The notes under the pieces are model-generated. The model made no database searches and was not told the DNA's origin. It saw only the letters and a program-made list of their open reading frames with translations. From Dipteris shenzhenensis (lineage: Eukaryota; Polypodiophyta; Polypodiopsida; Gleicheniales): a stretch of 64,000 nucleotides of DNA. The first letter of the stretch is position 1; each line of letters begins with the position of its first letter. The stretch lies in the NCBI GenBank assembly GCA_047967505.1, contig CM106541.1; one strand, written 5' to 3'. Below, piece by piece: positions 1 through 11,039 of this stretch. The translations under genes were made by a program, and so were the position numbers.

Positions 1-629
1 TAATTATAATATAAGCTAGCATACTATACACCCCCAAAAGAAGAGGGATTGTGTTTGATCAGCTCTGCTTTTACTGCTAGGTCTATAAGAATGTTGATGT
101 GGTCACATATTAGTATAGCCCACCCCTGCTTTTGGGTTGGAGTTTGTTTTTACAATAAAAGCCCAACTTCTTAGCCTGTGTAGATGCGTGAATCTCCATC
201 ATTAACATGGAAATACATGCATGTGTCCTCCAACTAATTTTGGGTGCAGTTTATACAAGTAGCGGCCTTTGTGGCCACTACTCTAGAAGTGATTGAGCAA
301 AGAATTGAGAGAGCATGGTGGGTAGGGAGGGACCCCAACCGAGAGTAGCCCCTTATCATATGATTCCATGATGCCTAGGCACCACTTTCGGCTTTATGTC
401 GTAGGTTAGCCTTACGAGACCAGCCAGCGATCTCGATGGATGAGGATCTCACTCCACTAAAGGTTGAGGAGAGGCGCTTTCTATTGCAGTAGCAGGATCA
501 AGCCCACAAGGAGGGGAAGTGGGTGGTAGTACGAGATAGACGACTCCTTATAGGCCCTCGTCGGGCACCCACCTCTCCTCCCACATAGGGAGGCAGGGTC
601 TATTAGACTCAAACATCCGAAACCCTATC

Positions 630-1095
630 TTGTACCATCTGGAACTGTAATGGTACCTTATGATCAGAACCAGGGAACTTCTCGGAATCCTATACAGGTC
701 ACGACATAGTCCTTTATACAGAGAAACATCAGAGTCTAGAGCACCCACTACCAGTAGTCAACAGGTATACATGGGAGTCTGCCTACAAAGATGAGATGAG
801 GGATACAGGAGGGGTTCAAGGGTCAAGAGGAGTCGCAGTCCTTTACAGATCCACACTTTTGGGGGCCATCTTAGTGGGGCAGAGAGATACACATTCTAGG
901 TTTCTCTGGATCCAGATTCAACACATGAACAGCCGGGATCTGTTTATTGAAGTTTGCTACTTCCCCTCTAAGACCTCCCGCTTTGCCAGAGATATTCAAG
1001 GGGACGATGAGACATCCCCATTTGCTGCTCTTTATCAGTCCACCATTGACTTCTCTACATTAGGGGAGAATTGGGGTCTCAAAAGGGACTCATAA
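630..1095 (+). pseudogene. LINE-type endonuclease fragment
   Basis: The plus strand reads like the apurinic-endonuclease-like (EEP) domain of a plant LINE. A WNCNG start near 630 is followed by HDIVLYTET (the D..xL.ET strand), then after a frame change near 790 by SRGVAVLYR, FLWIQIQ and LFIEVCYFPSKTSRF, the usual order of GG(V/I)AVLY, W(I/V)xI and VCYxP strands. The final GDFN strand is not readable; the frame closes at 1,095. Upstream frames contain stops, and no reverse transcriptase follows, so this is a dead fragment. The right copy keeps only 49,560-49,775. Family assignment rests on motif order read by eye. Confidence 0.6.
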
Positions 1096-1217
1096 GGAAT
1101 GGATTAGGGAATGCTTAGTGGGCTAATGCAAGGGGCTTGGAGGGTCCCAAGGAGGCCTAACCAGCCCAACCTAGGTGGGTTAAGCCCACATTTTTGAAAT
1201 TTGAATTTCAAATTTTG

Positions 1218-1660
1218 AATCTCCCTCCCTCCCTCTCTCTCTCTCTCCCTCCCTCCCTCTTTCTCCCTCCCTCCCTCCCTCCGTTCCTCCCTCTCCTTCC
1301 CTCCCACTCCCTCCTCCTCTCCCCTCCTCCATCTTGCTCCTCCTCCTCCCTGCTCCCTCTCCCCTCGTCCTCCTTCTGGCTCCTCCTCCCTCCTTCCTCT
1401 CCCCTCCTTCTCCAGCCGCCTAGGATCCCTCTCCTCTACTCCTCCCTCCTGCAGAATCTCTCCCCTCCTCCTCCCTCTTGTAGCATCTCTCCCCTCCTCC
1501 TCCCTTCTACATCTGTCACCCTACTCTTCTCCTCCTCTTCCTCTTGCCCTCATTTGCTTCTCCTCCTCCCTCTTCCTTGCTACTCTCTCCCTCTCACTGC
1601 TCCATCTTTGCCAGCTCTCCCCTACATTTTAGCCTACATCAGCGATACTTCTCTTTAAGT
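1218..1660. repeat. CT-rich low-complexity tract
   Basis: About 440 bases of almost pure pyrimidine (CTCC/CTCT units) on the plus strand. Long Ser/Leu/Pro frames here are by-products of composition, not genes. Just before it, at 1,194-1,220, lies a near-perfect AT palindrome built on GAAATTTGAATTTCAAATTT. The tract lies only in the left copy. Confidence 0.9.
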
Positions 1661-2033
1661 ACTCATGGCAGCATTCAAGGACATATCCAACAAGTACCAT
1701 GTGAACCTACAACTGGAGGTAGAATATGCAAGCACACATTCGTTGGGATATAGTGGAACTCCTCAAAGTGTGCTCCACAGTCTTCGATTGCAAGGGAAGA
1801 AGCATCTTGACCTTTGATAGAACGAGTACAAAAGTTGAAGGGAACACCTTTGGGACTGAAGGAGAGGAAAAGCCAATTGCAATCTATGGATGCATTGTCA
1901 ACCAATAGTGGTGCCCGAAAGAGGAGAATACGAGCTGCACGGTTAGTTCCCCAAATTTCCAATGAAATTTCTTACCCTAAGATATTTGTGGTGTTTCATT
2001 CTTTCCACTAAGACTCATTTGTACTCTACTTTA

Positions 2034-3700
2034 GGAATTTCATAGAGGATGTGATGGGAACAATGGAAATGGATGATAGTGATCCTTCATATGTTCTAAG
2101 AAGTTTAATAAAGCCAAGTGATGTCATGGAAGTGTTGAAGGACTCTAGATAAAAAGGGCTATGTAAACAAGTTGCTAGAGAGGTAATGAAGGATTTCAAG
2201 GGCCTCGTCCAAGCAAAGGAGGTGCTTGGAGCTTGTGATGCTGCTGGTGTAAGTCGTGAAGCTTACAACTCTGTTTTTAAAATTTTCAAGTCTGCTATGG
2301 AGGAAAAGTATAAGATATCTACAATGCCATTGCCAACACCATGGTCTATAAGGCTTACATGTCAAGAAACAAACTAATGTGCTAGAGAAAAGCTTGAAGG
2401 ATACCATTGTGAAAGTGGCACAATGACTTGGAAGAGTAAAAAGAAATCTGGCATCCAAATGTTTGAGATGAATGCTTTCAATAATGTTTACGTGGATGTA
2501 GAGAATTTGCAGAGAGCCATGGTCAAATTATATGGGATGAGAGAAGAAGGTAAAGAAATTCCCTCTTCACATTCAACTTTATTTCTTCTGATTTCTATAT
2601 CCTTACTAAGTTTCTCTTTCATTGTACAGATGGCAAGCTAGTATTTGTTATAAAAATAAATGAAGCTCAGTTGGTAAAAGAGCACAAGCTAGAGAGGGTG
2701 AGCATTTGTATTATGAACGACGCCTTGCGTTTTGCTCAAGGGGATGAGGAAGTTGAGCAGGGTTTCTCAATCCAATTTGAGAAGGACATACGGTGGCTTG
2801 CAGCCTTTGAGACCCCAAAGGCGTGCCACGAGACATTGAAGTGGGTTTTGGAGAGAACTAGTATCCCGTCGATTATTTGAAGACAAGAGGCAGTGCAAAC
2901 ATTAATTGTGGATGGGCATGGAACGTTTCAAGTTGAATGGCATCTAGCTGATGATTTGAAGACCCTCAAGTGCTTGTATGGTTGTGATACAGGTGCAGAT
3001 GCAAAATGGACATGCTTGTATTGCACCCACTCTCAGAAGATGCAAAAGGAAAGCCTACAATGGGAAAATGGCATCCTTTCTTGCAACCAAAGTGCAGCCC
3101 GTGATTGTCACAAAAAGGATCCTAAGTGGGACCCCATTCTACCAATTCCATTGGAGCAGGTACACGTGTGTACTTTACATGTTGAACTGCGTATACTTGA
3201 TAAGTTACTCTATCTCCATCTAGTTTATGCTTGGAATCTGAGGCCACAGCAAGTATCTGCACAATGCATTGCAAAAGCTGAAGAACTACTCTCACTAATG
3301 GGACTTCATGGAGGCAATGTGAAGCTTAAGCAGGACAAGAAACAATCAAGAAAGACACAAAATCTTCCTACTAAAGTGTCTATGGGTGGAGGAAAGGCAC
3401 GAAGGTTCTTGTCCAACCATAGTGCTGATAAAGAAAAACATACATTGGCTCAAAGCACCCTAGGTTGGGAGTACTGGAAAGATTTGTGTGAGTGCACCAC
3501 GAATCAAGCTTCACATCCGCGAATTACTACTTTGAGAGAAAAATTGTGGACAAAGCTTGATGCATTTATAAAGTTGCTTAGACAAGGTCAAACAAATGAG
3601 CTTTATTATGAGAGATTCAAGACAGCATTGGGAGAATTCATATCATTGATGGTAGAAGCATGGGGGGAGTCACATATTACACATTACATGGTAATCCCTC
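2034..3700 (+). pseudogene. Broken gene of an unnamed, probably transposon-linked family
   Basis: Four stretches read as one damaged protein. 2,034-2,377 carries a helical DFKGLVQAKEVLGACDAAG segment with an in-frame TAA near 2,149; a frame change follows near 2,360. 2,423-2,549 (YVDVENLQRAMVKLYG) joins in frame across an 80-bp GT..AG intron (2,550-2,629) to KLVFVIKINEAQLV and ERVSICIMNDALRF. A TGA at 2,878-2,880 interrupts, then VDGHGTFQVEWHLADDLKTL, CLYGC and a CLYCTH pair of cysteines, RVHVCTLHVELRILDKLLYL, LHGGNVKLKQDKK, KARRFLSNHS and HITHYM follow to 3,700. The Cys/His-rich centre could bind zinc, but no catalytic triad is evident to me. I recall similar uncharacterised repeat proteins in plants and some animals but cannot name the family or give a function. 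An upstream ATG at 1,665 opens a 50-codon frame that may be the old N terminus. Absent from the right copy. Confidence 0.55.
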
Positions 3701-3705
3701 AATGA

Positions 3706-4068
3706 AGAATATGGCACTATTGTAACCACACTCACCAATATTCCAAAGATAAATCTGGTAGAATTGAAGCATCACTCTTGGAAGAGGAGAGAAAGATCAA
3801 ACAAACAAGTGATTACAAAGAAGGGGCATATTTGGCCAAAAGCAACTTAAGCAACTTCAAGGGAAAGAGCAAAATGAAATGTAACTTTTGTGGCAAACCT
3901 GGACACTTTGAAGAGGAATGTTATGCCAAAAAGAGATGTTTAGCCAATCTTGTTGAGGAAGCAGAAACTAAAGAAGAAGAAGAACCAGAAATTGTCAAAA
4001 CTCAAGCTCTCACTACTTACAACACCCAAGTCAAATCTGACAAGGGTAAGGATCCATATGTTTTCTGA
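3706..4068 (+). pseudogene. Copia gag fragment with zinc knuckle
   Basis: Directly after the preceding gene the frame becomes Copia-like: EEYGTIVTTLTNIPKINLVEL resembles the end of a UBN2/retrotran_gag domain, and a CCHC knuckle, CNFCGKPGHFEEEC, lies at about 3,880-3,921, followed by an acidic Lys/Glu tail to the stop at 4,066-4,068. Protease, integrase and RT are missing; the remainder jumps to a polypurine tract and LTR at 4,327-4,662. I read this as a Copia element with a large internal deletion whose start lies against the unnamed gene. Confidence 0.7.
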
Positions 4069-4343
4069 GTTATGTGTGTAAGAGGTCAATAATGGTTCTC
4101 TACCATGGATAGTCCATCCTTAAATGATTGTTAGTCTTTTGAGATTTTTCCTTGTTGGACTCATTGGGCTTTACATACATAGTCTATGTCCATCTCCCAA
4201 TCGTAAACCAAGAATCCTATGAGTGAATCACAGGTTGGGGCCATGAGTGTTGCCACATGATAGTGGGCAAGCCATGGAGCATCCCATGTACTACTGCTAA
4301 GGGATGAGGTCATCAATTTGTGAGAGGGAATGAAGGGGCAAAT

Positions 4344-4662
4344 TGATGTGTGTGTGTGTGTGTGTGTGTGCCTATGGGATTGGAGTCCTATGCAAGAAGT
4401 GTGTGTGAGTATAGGTGTGCTAGAAGGTTCTATTTAGGTGTGTCAGATTGGTGTGATCATGAGTGAGTGATCATAGGAGGTGATTGATTGAGATAATCAG
4501 GGAGATCATTGTGGATCTAGGATTTACCTACATGGAGGCAGTTGCCTACATATGTAACCACTCTTGGAATAAAGATTCACACCTACATGTGTGTCTCATT
4601 GCATCTATATGGATTAACACCTACGACCACCAATTGCACTTAGCCTTGGTGTGATTCTCACA
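4344..4662 (+). repeat. Putative 3' LTR of Copia remnant
   Basis: A polypurine tract (GGGAATGAAGGGGCAAAT, 4,326-4,343) precedes a TG start at 4,344. A possible LTR runs about 319 bases to ..CTCACA at 4,662. It opens with a (TG)n run and has an AATAAA at about 4,568. The partner LTR is absent, so the borders rest on PPT position and TG..CA termini only. Confidence 0.45.
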
Positions 4663-7600
4663 ATAGAAGTAGCAACAAATCTATGATGTCCCTTGGTTTC
4701 TACCTTCATCATTCTTGCCTTTACCTTTGCCTTGCTCAACCTTCAATGGTTTTGGGCTTAATCTCCCCTCATACCTGGTGGACATCTGTATTGCAATTTT
4801 TATTATACATACAATTAAAATCGTCATGCCCAAATTTGGTATAGGTGTTGCGGTACTTGTCTTGCCCCTATGTGACCTCCTTGTGTGTTAATAGGTTTTT
4901 TCTATGTTATTAACTAACATATAGATACAACATTTATGGATTTCAACACCAACAGTTGGAAATAGAGAAAACAAGTAAGTTGATTTCAGCACCAGCAATT
5001 GGAAATAGAAAAAACAAATTAGGGAAACACCATAAGACATTTGATTCAAGTCGCAGCTCCAAAATACAATGTGAAAACACAAAACAAAACATACAGTAAT
5101 AAACAAAATGGTAGAAGGAAATGCCAAAAGATTTAATGATGAATACGTTGCTCATATCATCGCAAAGTGCAACTTCTCAATGGTTGGGATCAAAAATATC
5201 ACACACTTTTGAATTAGAAAGAACAACCGGTTCAACAACAATCGGAGGTGTGTTTCCTATATAAATTCTACTTTCTTGCCAATGATCATCCACGACTTGT
5301 GAGAATGTCAAGAGTTTGAACTAAGATACATTTAAACTACTGACCACATATGTGTCCTATGGCCACAGTCCTAACTTGATTATGTGGTGGATAGACAAAA
5401 GCAGTAGAGCCTAACCCGCCTTCACAGCCACCCTCATCCACATTTAAAACACCCAAACAACACAATCACAAGGAAAAAGGCATTCATACAACATCATTGC
5501 TCTACACATACCTTCTGATACAACTCACACTCTGGCCACACTTTCTCCAGAAGCCAAACAACCTCAGAAAGAACCTAGAGGACCACACAGCCCAACATGA
5601 TGCTCCTACTGATTGAGCTCAAGCTCACAAAAAATATAAAGACATACTGCATCCAATCCCACAACTCATCAGACAACCATCCACAAGTTCCTTATGGACT
5701 AAAGGAAATCTGACATGCACTACGCTCCCGTATCACAGCTCGCCACCCTTGGAGATCTTGATATACTGCCTGGCAAGGCCTCTCTACCTTCAACCCACAA
5801 CTAATGCAAGCCCATGCTCTCTTTACAACACTCCTGGCACTTTCTTCATGCAATTCCATCAAGAAAAAGACGACCTCTTCCAAAATCCTACTAAGGTGTT
5901 CCTATAGTAGTCCTCTTCTTTCAAAATTCAAAATCATAATCGAGGCTATGGCTTCTCTTGCTCTGACTGGTCCTTTTGCTTCTCAGAAACCCAAAGAGCT
6001 CATGCTTAGCTTCCTCCATTTAAAAACTTCATGGTACGCAATAGACACGCCGGCTGAGTAACTCCCTGCCCATATACTTTGCATGCGCCATCACCTTGCC
6101 ACCGATAGTTGGCTCCTCCATCAGCTCGCAGTCTCGTGTTCTCTTCTACTAGTAGCCAACGAGCTCTCCTGTGACGTAGTCCTTCAGCAAGCCTCCCTCT
6201 CCTGAGCTTTTTACCGCCACGCAGCTCTCTTTCCTCTGGCGACGCCCCCTATGGGCCTTTCCTTCTGAGATTTCCGAGGTTCCCTTCGCTCTCCCTAGTC
6301 TTTCGGCTTTCTTCCCCAAGTCCTCTTCTAGATCCCGTAACCACCGCTCCTCATAATCTACCAAAAGCGGCGCTCCCCTTCCATCCAGCAGACCCCAGCC
6401 TGAGTGTCCTTCACGATATCCACGTCGCCATATACCTCCAACCACAACCAAGTACTACAACCTCCTCTCCTGTACTCACATAGCATCTGCGATGCCTTTC
6501 TCCTTCACGTGATCATATCTGGCAACTATTTTTTTGCTCTCAAAGTATCCGAGCTCCCGTCACCTTCAATGGTAGCTCCCGTCACCTTCAATGGTAGCTG
6601 CCTTTACGTAGGTTCTCTCCTACAACTCCTGCACACACACTCGTAGCCAAGGTCTTCCAATTCCTTGGCCTGCATAGTAAGATGCTCCCTCCCAATCGAG
6701 AAGCTCTTGGCTTCCATCACCCCCCGTATCTGCGACGCCCTCCTCCTCTGACAAAAGCCATAGCCTGTGCCTCTACTTTCATAATGATCCTAGCCTTAAT
6801 GTTTCCTCCCTTGCATCACATAACTTCTGCCTCTGTCGTCCACGAACTCCAGCCTTCATTTATCCAAGGGACTCCTCCTGTGTAGTAGCGACGCCTAGCC
6901 AAATCGAGAAGCTCCCTCCAAAGTAACAATGGACCTTCACCGCTCCTCCTTCGCTCGCGTGCTCCTCCTTCATCTCAGAAGCTCCCTCCTCCTTTTTGCG
7001 CTGTCATGTTTCTAGCCAAGTCCCAAAGCTTCCCGCCACCTTCAGATCCCCAGCTCGCAGAACAAAACGACCCCCACTGCCTCTCCGAGCTCGCATCATC
7101 GCGACCACAGTCAGGACTTTACAGGACTTCAATAAGTGCCACTTCGTCACACACAACGAACCCACACCAAAACTTGCACACAAGCCTCACTACGCCTTCC
7201 GCTCTCCAGCTCCTTGAAGCTCTCCACACACACGTCATTAAGCAACCTCTCTCACCAGATCATAGCTCCCTGAGCTCCCCCCGCCGTCGCCCTCATCGAG
7301 AAGAGCCTCTTCTACTCCACCGAGCACCCTCTGTCGTCCACGAACTCCTTCTAAAGTAGTCCTTCACGTAGCATGCCAGCATCGTCGTCGAGAAGCTTCC
7401 TCTTCCTCCTCACGTAGCCACCTGCATGCATGCTTTTTTGATTATGGCCACGTCACCTTTTGCTTTTTCACCACTCTCCCCCATCCCTTCAAACTTTACA
7501 CCAAGGTCATGGATGCCCAAAATCCCATTCTTTAACACACCAATGCATGCTAGAAGCACTTAGCACCATATTGCCCATGCTGCCACATATGGTGAGCACC

Positions 7601-7937
7601 ATTCCGACATAATGGATTTTTAAGACAGCCACGACAAAAAATTACTCATGTCCTCCTACAAAAAGGATTCGGGACAACCATGAAGAGCACATGTCATCCC
7701 ACAACAAAACCCCGTCACACTGCTCTGGATTGCCTGCTGCAACCACACTGCACTTCATTATCTCCCAGAGTCCCTGTAGAAGTGTCTTCCATCTCAAGAA
7801 AGTATAGCATCAATGTCGAGTCCTTCATGAGAGTATCCATAGCTCATTTCCACAACCAACTAGCTATGTACATAGCTATGCACTCACCCAGCAACATGCA
7901 ACAATTGAAAAATATTATTCCTTTTTTATCCACACAA
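4663..7937. other. No gene recognised; C-rich repeat-like DNA
   Basis: 4,663-4,794 is left-copy only, 4,795-5,387 is shared with the right copy, and 5,388-7,937 is left-copy only. The latter is unusually rich in CTCC/AGCTCC words (for example AAGCTCCCTCCT near 6,908 and 6,980). Short frames on both strands have no recognisable domain. A 22-bp unit repeats in tandem at 6,552-6,595. It may be an LTR or leader of an unrecognised retrotransposon; I see no primer site or border. Confidence 0.6.
6552..6595. repeat. 22-bp tandem repeat, two units
   Basis: The unit AGCTCCCGTCACCTTCAATG plus GT occurs twice back to back without a mismatch. Confidence 0.9.
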
Positions 7938-8128
7938 TGGGATGGCCATCAAGGGGCCTAAAATATGCCATCTTGGCCATAAAGGTTTGATAGGTGCAGT
8001 TTCGACTAGGAGTTGGAGATAGTAGTGTCATCGGAGACATATTGACCAGAGGTGGGTTCATAATAACACTTTGGCACACCCAAGGGATGGATGACAACTT
8101 GATTAATAAATTTAAGTGGCTATTAGGG

Positions 8129-8167
<39 letters not shown>

Positions 8168-11039
8168 AGGCAAACCCAAGGCCAAGAACCCAAATGACTC
8201 AAATGATGCTTACCAAGAGACAAAAATGTGACTCGAACTATGATGATGTCCCATTGAAAACCACGGGCCAGCACCAACTAGTTGAAAAGAGGCTAGTGGG
8301 ATTTGCATAACTATACGTAAGCTCCCACTATCTAGAAGTGAAGGCACTACCCCTAATAGTAACACATGAATTCATGTCACCTTGTGTTGCTCATGCTATA
8401 TCTCCACCTACAGTAGCAGCAGCTGGCCAAGATGGAACTCATCCTCAAAAAGTTCTCTAAAAGAAATGGGTGTTAATATTCTTCAATACCCTCTAGTACA
8501 TAGAGGGTCATATGTCTTCCAGCTCCTAGGCATCATCAAAATTATCTAGTGGGGTAGTGAAGATGATAGCTGAAGCAAGTAGAGGCAGAGGTGGAGCCAT
8601 AAGTGGAGGCATCATAACCTAATTTTGGACATGGGCCTACATGAGTTGGGATAAGGCTAGATATCATAGAGGTTTTGGTATATTTTCCTATATGGCCAAG
8701 TTTGCAAGTCATGTGTGCTTCTTAGACCGAGACATTGTTGGGCACTAGTTAGTTCCTCCTACAAGTTCTGCTACTTGCAATAGAGCTCTTGGTGTGCCCA
8801 TGCGTAAATCAATCACCTCCTTGCTGAGCTTGTCCTTCTCGTGGGTGACTTGGAGGAAATGCTACCACTCAAATGTCTTCTTCTTGCCCCATAAGTTTTT
8901 GGTAATGGTGGGAATGGTGGTGGCACTGGACAAGGGGTGTTTAGATGTGTTAGCCCAAGCCACAACTTCCTCTTTCAATAACCCCAGGTGCCTTTGGAGC
9001 ACGTGCTATGCTGTTTGAAGGACAATATTTCCTTGTCCTTCTCCTCTTCTTCTTTGCTCCAGGCCTTACCCTCCAAGTCAAATGGTAGCCTGGTTGCCTC
9101 AAGGTCTACCTTGGCCACATCCTAGTTATGCTAGAGTACTAGTATCTAGTCCTTCAAGAGCACATTGCACTAGGACTTTGGAGAGAATCCTTGGACTAGG
9201 TCAGCAAGGAGGGTGACAGAGTTTGGCATGGTAGTTTGATTATTATGGGTGCCTTTCTCTTATCAAGGCCTTTAGCCACATTTTGTGTGTTGACCATCTT
9301 GGTGTTGTTAGTTGGGACAATGTCACAATGCATGCGTGTGGCTAATGATTGGGTCCAATTATCTGCAAGGCCTGCTTGGGGGACTACATAGATACACTTG
9401 TGTTGTTGGCATCTAGCCCTATCTTGTCTCAAGGAAGGATCACCAAGCATTTTTAGTCGGGGATGAGGACGTGCTCAACTATTCAATGTACTACTACCAC
9501 TTCTTGGCTAGCTATGTCGTAAGGAGATTAGAGAGCTTGGATAACCCTTTTAGGTTCTATGTTGTTGGATTGTAGAGAGACTAAACCTAGGCATCAAGAA
9601 TTAGGACAAGCATTCGCATTAGCATACTGTTGGTAAAGGCTATCGAGCATCCTAACAGGCTCTACATAGAAATCCCTCTGTGCTTGGCAGAGCAAGGTGA
9701 CTTCTTTTGTAGATGCTTGACTAGGTGTTTAAGATGCTCCCTTTATGTTGTTACCTAGTGGTTGGTTCTAGCAAGAGTGGCACACAACCAATCTACTTCC
9801 AGGCACAACTATTTCTTAGTGGTGGCAAAGAACTTCGACAAGTATTTGGCACAATGTTCTGCAACTTGGAGTTTGGGGACCTGGGGTAGTGACACTTGTA
9901 GGGCATCAGGTTGCACGTTTACTAGGCTTTCTATTTGAACTTTGCACTTATATTCTGTGATGATGGATCTATTCAATCCAGAGTGAGTGGGGTTTCGGGG
10001 CTTACTGGTGGCCACAATTGTAGGTGTAGAGTGGCAGATACATAGGGAAGTGAGGCCAGCTTATTAGGTAGCAAAACAATTATTGTAGTGGATGAGGTTG
10101 CCATGATTTATCCAGGTAATGATGCTTTGAGACTTGGTATGGATGGGGGTGGTCCTCCATGACAGCATGGCTACTTCCAAGAGTTGTGTGCAATGCAACC
10201 AATCTTGAATAGCAGTGAGATTTGTGTCAAGCTTAGTGAAGGTGTTGTAGATCACCATGGTAGTAGAGCAAGCACACAAAGGAGACACCTGTAGAAAGGC
10301 AAGGGCTGTGAGCAGTGAGAAAGCAAGAAAGTCAAGGAAGAGAACTATGGCAACTAACAAAGGCAAATGTGCAAAAACTAACAAAGGCAAATGTGCAAGC
10401 ATGAGCGATAGGAAATTGAGCAAAAATTCAGTTATTGAGGGTAACAAATTGCTTCATGCAAGGCTAATAGGAGAGAACAGTGGGCAGCATGCATGTAGAA
10501 GCATGAGCACTAAATTTCGAGGTTCATTCCAAAAAAATGCAACTACAATCACCTCAAAAATAGTTTGTGCACCCATGAATGATGACTCAACATCTGACAC
10601 AATGACATTCACACGTGTTGATGTGATAGCTATTGCTTTAGGCTACTCCTCAAGAAATGGGTAAGGAAGCATGGGGCCAAAATAGGGCCTATGATGATAG
10701 CCATTAACTATCTTCTTAAATGTATCACCCTATAATGTGCCCAATAAAAATCTAGCATCATAGAACCAATGAACAATCCAATATGGTCTAGACCACTAGA
10801 TATTTATCTTGCCATGGTGGAGGCCCTACTCAAACTGAAATAAGAGCACTACTCAGACTGAAATAAGAGCACTACACCCTTTTCTTTAAAGACCCAGAGT
10901 TTGGCATGCTGATCTACCCACTTCTTCCTATGGCATTATGTGACATTAGAGACATATGATGCTATGAATGACCTTCACTGAGCTTGTGGAGTTGGTCCAT
11001 CTGATGCATAAGAGACTATTCTAGGATCAACTGTTCAAT
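7938..11039. other. Unclassified repeat DNA, present in both copies
   Basis: Conserved base for base in the right copy at 50,366-53,460, with scattered transitions. Frames are short and interrupted; the longest are a basic Lys/Ser-rich one at 10,257-10,664 (plus) and its minus-strand partner. On the minus strand this region lies downstream of the Gypsy integrase, so it may be the 3' part of that element, but I find no LTR or PPT. It contains a (TA)n run at 8,133-8,162 (only 19 bases at 50,561-50,579), a 24-bp unit around 10,355-10,402 present twice here and once on the right, and a roughly 22-bp ACTGAAATAAGAGCACT unit present twice here (10,834 and 10,857) and three times on the right. Confidence 0.6.

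Noticed and set aside
548-748. 66-codon minus-strand frame conserved in both copies
   Set aside because: Antisense of the LINE endonuclease region; conservation follows from the duplication.
1194-1753. Long Ser/Leu/Pro frame over the CT tract
   Set aside because: Pure composition effect; no start context, domain or conservation.
2656-2690. GAAGCTCAGTTGGTAAAAGAGCA resembles a tRNA D-arm
   Set aside because: It is coding sequence of the unnamed gene (NEAQLVKEHKLE) and no acceptor stem or anticodon arm follows. The similar AGCTCAGTTGGATAG near 59,312 is Gypsy RNase H (LAQLDS).
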